NCBI RefSeq assembly: GCF_026162365.1
Contig: NZ_JAOANW010000005.1
Location: forward strand, 62,001 to 126,000
DNA: 64,000 nucleotides
Source: Nitratireductor luteus
Lineage (GTDB): Bacteria > Pseudomonadota > Alphaproteobacteria > Rhizobiales > Rhizobiaceae
Direction of reading: 5' to 3'
Shown here in pieces: positions 60,665 through 64,000 of this stretch. A program made the translations under genes and the position numbers. The notes under the pieces are model-generated. The model was not told the origin of the DNA. It saw only the letters and a program-made list of their open reading frames with translations, and did no database searches. Position 1 is the first letter of the stretch. Every line of letters starts with the position of its first letter.

Positions 60665-61398
60665 GCGACCGTCTCCTTCGTGCCGGCGGGTGGCGTGCCG
60701 ATGTCGAAGCTATCGTCGGGCGCGTAGCGCAGCGCCGTCAGGAAACGATCGTGAAACTGCATGGTGTGGGCGTGCGCAATGGCATCGGCGGCGGCCACAT
60801 CACGGGCTTCGATGATGTCGACGAAGTCGTGGTGTTGATCGCGCAGCACCGACTTGCGGTTTTCGGTGTCGAGGTAGTGCACGTGGATGTGCAGCAGACG
60901 GCGCGCTTCCGACAGCAGCTCCCGATACTGCCGCAGCACATAGGGATTGCCTCCCGCCTCGCCGATGGCGACGTGGAAGGCATAATTGGCTTGCAGGATC
61001 TGCAGCGAGTACTCGTCGTCGATGGCGTCGTTGAAGGCGTTGGCCAGCGCGCGCAGACGGATGATGTCGGCCGCTGTCCGGTGCATGGCCGCAAGCCGCG
61101 TCGCGTGGCGCTGCTGGATATCGAGCGCCGCGATGAAGGCGCCGAAGCCGCGGATGTCGACCGGCGCAACAATGGTTGAGCGATTGGGCAGCGTTTCGAC
61201 CAGCCGTTCTGCCAACAGCCGGTTCAGGGCCTCCCGGACCGGCGAGCGAGACACCGAAAAACGGTTGGAGAGGATGGTTTCGTCAAGCGGCGAGCCTGGC
61301 TCCAGCGTCAGGGTCAGGATCTCGTCGCGCAACACCGCATAGATCTCCGCGGCCGCGGAGCCCCGCTGATAGGTTGATTTCGGCTTCTCGATTGCCAT
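60661..61398 (-). CDS. GntR-family regulator, FCD subfamily (aap operon)
   Basis: About 245 residues from ATG 61398 (MAIEKPKSTYQRG); ten more in-frame residues are possible. Winged helix AEIYAVLRDEILTLTLEPGS then FSVSRSPVREALNRLLAERL, followed by an FCD domain (LQANYAFHVAIGEAGGNPYV). First gene of a seven-gene minus-strand operon, overlapping the enolase-superfamily gene by ATGA. CTGTAGACAG and related repeats upstream (61438-61469) are its likely autoregulatory sites. Confidence 0.9.
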   Translation of the reverse strand: MAIEKPKSTYQRGSAAAEIYAVLRDEILTLTLEPGSPLDETILSNRFSVSRSPVREALNRLLAERLVETLPNRSTIVAPVDIRGFGAFIAALDIQQRHATRLAAMHRTAADIIRLRALANAFNDAIDDEYSLQILQANYAFHVAIGEAGGNPYVLRQYRELLSEARRLLHIHVHYLDTENRKSVLRDQHHDFVDIIEARDVAAADAIAHAHTMQFHDRFLTALRYAPDDSFDIGTPPAGTKETVA

Positions 61399-61437
61399 TT
61401 CAACTCGCTTTCCGCAGGGCCGTGTCACGTCGATAGT

Positions 61438-61469
61438 TTGTCTGCACCCTGTAGACAGATTGTACGCAA
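61438..61469. promoter_or_regulatory. GntR operator/promoter for the aap operon
   Basis: TTGTCTGCA (61438-61446), the palindrome CTGTAGACAG (61449-61458) and TTGTACGCAA (61460-61469) are packed together. A minus-strand TACAAT (61464-61459) is a good -10 for the GntR gene. CTGT-NN-ACAG is the same pattern as the half-sites at 39649 and 45402. The -35 is ambiguous (TTGACC or TGTTGA). Confidence 0.55.
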
Positions 61470-61697
61470 GAATTCAAAGGGTCAACAAGAATCTCGGCTG
61501 AATGGTTTTGAGGGTTTGCCCGCTGCTAGGTGTTTGATCCCATGGTTTGATGGTCCGCGTCCTGGCCTGTGCTTCCCCCGACCGCCCGCATCAACCGCTT
61601 AATTGGTCGAACATGCGCCAAAGGGCCGGGTCGGGTGGAGAGCGGAAGTTGATGGGCAGAGCGTCGAGTGACGGCACTGCAGGACGAAGTTGCCTTT

Positions 61698-61726
61698 TTG
61701 ATCACAGGGCTCAGGACTTGTAGATT
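61698..61726 (+). promoter_or_regulatory. Candidate promoter of the DUF3500 operon
   Basis: TTGATC (61698-61703) and TAGATT (61721-61726) are 17 bases apart, about 100 bases before the DUF3500 start. The rest of the 61429-61826 gap, apart from the GntR operator, shows nothing recognisable. Confidence 0.35.
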
Positions 61727-61826
61727 GCTGGGGATCGAATCAATGCTAGGTTGCTGACACGCGCCGTCGTCGTGCAACAGAACTCGGGCCGATCGGCGCG
61801 TGAGGCATTTCAGGAAGGAGAACGAC

Positions 61827-62924
61827 ATGAAGCGACGCTTTTACGGTGTTGCTGGACTTGCGGTTGTCGTGGCGGCGGCGGGTGTCTTGTTGCTCAGATA
61901 CGGGCCGCTCGCGGCGCAGGAACCCAGCCTGCAGACTCCGCCGGTGGATATCGCCATCAAGGAAAGCTTTGATGTGCCGGCTGCCGATGCAAAGACCCTG
62001 TCCATCGTCAAAGCCGCGGATGCGTTCCTCAACAGGTTGGACGAAGAACAGAGAAAGGCCGCGGTCTACCCCTTCACCGACAACACCCAACGCTCCAACT
62101 GGTCCAACTTTCCGGACGGCCCCGTTCAGCGTGGCGGCGTAAGGCGCGGCGATCTCTCCGACGAGCAGAACGCCGCCCTTGACGCCCTTCTCGGCGAGAT
62201 CCTGAGCGAGGATGGCGTGCGCAACATCGCCTATCAGCTGGCGGCGGAGGACATGCTGGACAGCGGTATTGGCGGCCCCAATTTCGGCAGCGACTTCTAC
62301 TATGCCTCCTTGCTGGGCGAACCTTCGGTATCCGAGCCGTGGATGCTTCAATTCGGCGGCCATCACCTTGCAGTCAACGCCACGGTCTTCGGATCGGAGA
62401 TTTCCTTCTCGCCGATGCTGACGGGTGGAGAGCCGCTGAACATCACCTATGAAGGACAAGCCGTCTATGTCACGGAGGCGGAGACCGCGGCCGCGCAAGC
62501 CCTTATGGACGCCCTTACGGCCGGCCAGAAGGAAGTGGCCATCATTGGCGACCAGCCGATCAACCTTCTGCTTGGCCCCGGTGAATTCGGCACTGTGCTC
62601 GCACCGGAGGGGATCAGGGGCAGCGACCTGAGCGATGAGCAGAAGCGGCTGCTTCTGGACGTCATCGACGCACGGCTCGGTTTCATGAACGACAACGATT
62701 TTGCCGCAAAGATGGAGACGGTCCGTAGCGAGATGGACGACACCTATTTTGGCTGGTGGGGACCGGTCGGGACCCTGGGCGCAGCCTATTTCCGCGTCAC
62801 GACGCCCTCGCTGGTCATGGAATACGCACCGCAAGACATGGACGGCGACCCCACCGATCACGCGCATAACATGTACCGCGACCCCAAAAACGACTACGGC
62901 GTGGCATGGATCGGATCCGATTGA
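61827..62924 (+). CDS. Secreted DUF3500-family protein
   Basis: A 365-residue protein with an N-terminal hydrophobic signal/anchor (about 6-24, ending PLAAQ). The mature part has two DLSDEQ segments (near residues 107 and 265), SNWSNFPDGPVQRGGVRRGD, a WMLQFGGHHLAVNATVFG region near 170 and a late WWGPVGTLGAAYFRVTTPS. These match the DUF3500 family, whose function is not known. AGGAAGGAGA precedes ATG 61827. Its stop overlaps the next gene's ATG (TGATG), so the pair is translationally coupled and probably works together in the periplasm. Confidence 0.8.
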   Translation: MKRRFYGVAGLAVVVAAAGVLLLRYGPLAAQEPSLQTPPVDIAIKESFDVPAADAKTLSIVKAADAFLNRLDEEQRKAAVYPFTDNTQRSNWSNFPDGPVQRGGVRRGDLSDEQNAALDALLGEILSEDGVRNIAYQLAAEDMLDSGIGGPNFGSDFYYASLLGEPSVSEPWMLQFGGHHLAVNATVFGSEISFSPMLTGGEPLNITYEGQAVYVTEAETAAAQALMDALTAGQKEVAIIGDQPINLLLGPGEFGTVLAPEGIRGSDLSDEQKRLLLDVIDARLGFMNDNDFAAKMETVRSEMDDTYFGWWGPVGTLGAAYFRVTTPSLVMEYAPQDMDGDPTDHAHNMYRDPKNDYGVAWIGSD

Positions 62925-63460
62925 TGCGCGGAGTTTTCATCGCGGCGCTTGTTGTGCTTCCCGTTGCAGCGGCTGCGCACCCGCACAGCTATACCGACCA
63001 GCAGGTGCAGCTTTCCGTCGGCCTCGAAGTCGCTGACGTGACCCTCGTCGTCGTTCCGTCGGCGGGAGATGGCGCCGCCATATTCTCCCATATCGATCTC
63101 GACGGAGATGGCGCAGTTTCGGACGAGGAAGCGCAGGCCTTTGGCGCCGATGTCCTTGCGACCACGGAACTGACGGTCGACGGGCGGGCATTCGCCTTGA
63201 CGGACGCTGCCGTTGCTGTCCCGAGCGCCGAAGAGGCCGCAGAAGGTATGGGCGCGTTCGTCGTCAAGGCATCGACCCCAATCAGCCTGTCTGAGGCCAA
63301 AGCGCATCGAGTGGATTTCGGCATCAGCTACGGGGCGTTCTCCCACGACTGGTTCGTCCAGCCGTTCTTCCATCCCGACCTGGTCGAGAAGACGTCCTCG
63401 CGCTCGGTGGATCGGACGGAGGCGGACGGCAAGGTTGTCATTCGTTTCAACGGTCCCTGA
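62924..63460 (+). CDS. Small secreted protein with HPH N-terminus and EF-hand-like loop
   Basis: A 178-residue protein beginning MRGVFIAALVVLPVAAAAHP, a signal peptide cut just before HPHSY. A mature HPH start and the later DLDGDGAVSDEEA calcium-type loop (near residue 65) resemble DUF1007-type proteins that accompany nickel/cobalt/zinc transporters, though overall similarity is uncertain. The histidines and acidic loop suggest metal binding. An ATG at 62906 is in frame, but the TGATG overlap favours 62924. Companion of the DUF3500 protein. Confidence 0.7.
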   Translation: MRGVFIAALVVLPVAAAAHPHSYTDQQVQLSVGLEVADVTLVVVPSAGDGAAIFSHIDLDGDGAVSDEEAQAFGADVLATTELTVDGRAFALTDAAVAVPSAEEAAEGMGAFVVKASTPISLSEAKAHRVDFGISYGAFSHDWFVQPFFHPDLVEKTSSRSVDRTEADGKVVIRFNGP

Positions 63461-64000
63461 ACTTCAGACCGTTGAGCGTGTCGGAATGGCGAGAGCAGCC
63501 AACCCCGTTCCTGAAGCGAGGTTTGCATAGGAAGCGGTCATTGACTCATCGCAGGATGATCGACTGCAACGGGTCGACTAGTGACCTTGGTTGCTTTCGC
63601 TGCATAGGTCAGGGTGGCGCGCGAGGTATCACACAGGAACCGCCAGCGAATGTCGGTATCGGTGGTTGCGAGCCCCCGCAACCACTTTCGTCATAAATCA
63701 CTGAAAATACAAGTATAACAACGGCTTAGCTGTCCCTGTGTCGGGAGGGGCGTCGGCGGCCTGCCGACATGGGCCTAGGCTGAGAGGGTGGCTTGCTGCT
63801 CTTCATGTAGCAAAGTACCAGAGGACCGCAGGCTCCACGATCGACTACACATTCTTCGACAGCGGAAGCGCGAAGGTCTGGGACACTTGAAGATTGGACC
63901 CGGGACACCTGCGACGGAGCGCCCATGGGCTCGAGTGATGGCGGATATTCCATCGGGACGCGTGCGCAAGTCTACGTCGACTACCGCTTCTACATAGGGG
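63461..64000. other. Terminal 540 bases without recognisable gene
   Basis: Only short open frames with no family resemblance are present on either strand, and base composition drops around 63690-63720. A hairpin lies at 63662-63685. The region could be a decayed gene, an IS edge, or the start of a gene continuing past the window; nothing supports a choice. Confidence 0.4.
63662..63685 (+). terminator. Putative terminator hairpin downstream of the DUF3500 operon
   Basis: GTGGTTGCG (63662-63670) and CGCAACCAC (63677-63685) form a perfect 9-bp stem with a 6-base loop, followed by TTTCGT. It lies about 200 bases after the last gene, so the link to the operon is loose. Confidence 0.4.

Noticed and set aside
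63671-63684. GCCCCCGCAACCA resembles the 3' end of initiator tRNA and could be an attachment-site remnant
   Set aside because: The T-arm sequence is absent and the bases are fully explained by the 63662-63685 hairpin. No integrase is present.
1-64000. CRISPR arrays, tRNA or rRNA genes, prophage modules and replication origins
   Set aside because: No regularly spaced repeats, cloverleaf-like sequences, phage genes or iteron clusters were seen on reading through the window.

Overview
The window is GC-rich DNA, almost entirely coding and dense with catabolic operons. It looks like a Rhodobacterales-type (or closely related) alphaproteobacterium. The evidence is three complete TRAP transporters, a tripartite tricarboxylate (Tct) transporter, an AapJQMP-type amino-acid ABC transporter in J-Q-M-P order, heterotetrameric sarcosine oxidase genes in soxBDAG order, and nine local regulators (five GntR/FCD, three LysR, one TetR). 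No rRNA, tRNA, CRISPR array, replication or ribosomal gene was seen, so this reads as an accessory catabolic region of a chromosome, chromid or large plasmid.

Layout. 1-6150 (+): the end of a hydantoinase/oxoprolinase B subunit, TRAP transporter 1, a PLP serine/threonine-type dehydratase and a GntR regulator. 6153-12944: a GcvA-like LysR regulator divergent from soxBDAG and an aspartate-dehydrogenase-like gene. 13039-19150 (-): TRAP transporter 2 with a DHDPS-family lyase, an FAD-linked 2-hydroxyacid dehydrogenase and an SDR. 19394-21502 (-): purU and an aminotransferase, divergent from a LysR gene (21609-22478). 22968-36197: TRAP transporter 3, DHDPS-family lyase, aldehyde dehydrogenase, FAD oxidoreductase, LysR regulator, proline-racemase-family protein, FMN/FAD N-demethylase-like enzyme, TetR regulator and ornithine-cyclodeaminase-family protein. 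Taken together this set resembles a hydroxyproline or proline/hydroxyproline-betaine pathway. 36216-39488 (-): beta-propeller lyase-like protein, aminotransferase and an atypical SDR. 39708-45333 (+): GntR, tctCBA, an Ldh_2-family dehydrogenase and a second GntR. 45548-49090 (+): AbrB-type membrane protein, MmgE/PrpD protein and a LigJ-like hydratase. 49094-52839: a divergent pair of short operons with 2-hydroxyacid dehydrogenase plus a second AbrB protein (-), and GntR plus a DUF1932 dehydrogenase (+). 52901-54308: a broken MFS gene, an internally deleted IS3-family element and an IS5-family remnant. 54441-61398 (-): class IV aminotransferase, aapPMQJ, an enolase-superfamily protein and its GntR regulator. 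61827-63460 (+): a DUF3500 protein overlapping a small HPH/EF-hand secreted protein. The last 540 bases hold no recognisable gene.

Together the genes take up and oxidise small nitrogenous and carboxylic compounds: N-methyl amino acids (sox, purU, demethylase), imino acids, 2-hydroxyacids and probably branched tricarboxylates. The DNA-level signals add to this. Matching TGTCAACAG/CTGTTGACA operator palindromes lie in front of two operons (39649-39680 and 45402-45425), implying one GntR regulon. A GC-rich hairpin follows the solute-binding-protein gene in all five binding-protein-dependent transporter operons. A 157-bp near-perfect hairpin element with 15-bp terminal inverted repeats and a TTA duplication lies at 31119-31281. 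Several enzymes lack canonical catalytic residues (the proline-racemase-like, SDR, enolase-superfamily, Fe-S demethylase-like and SoxD-like proteins). Assignments of substrates are inferences from family and context.
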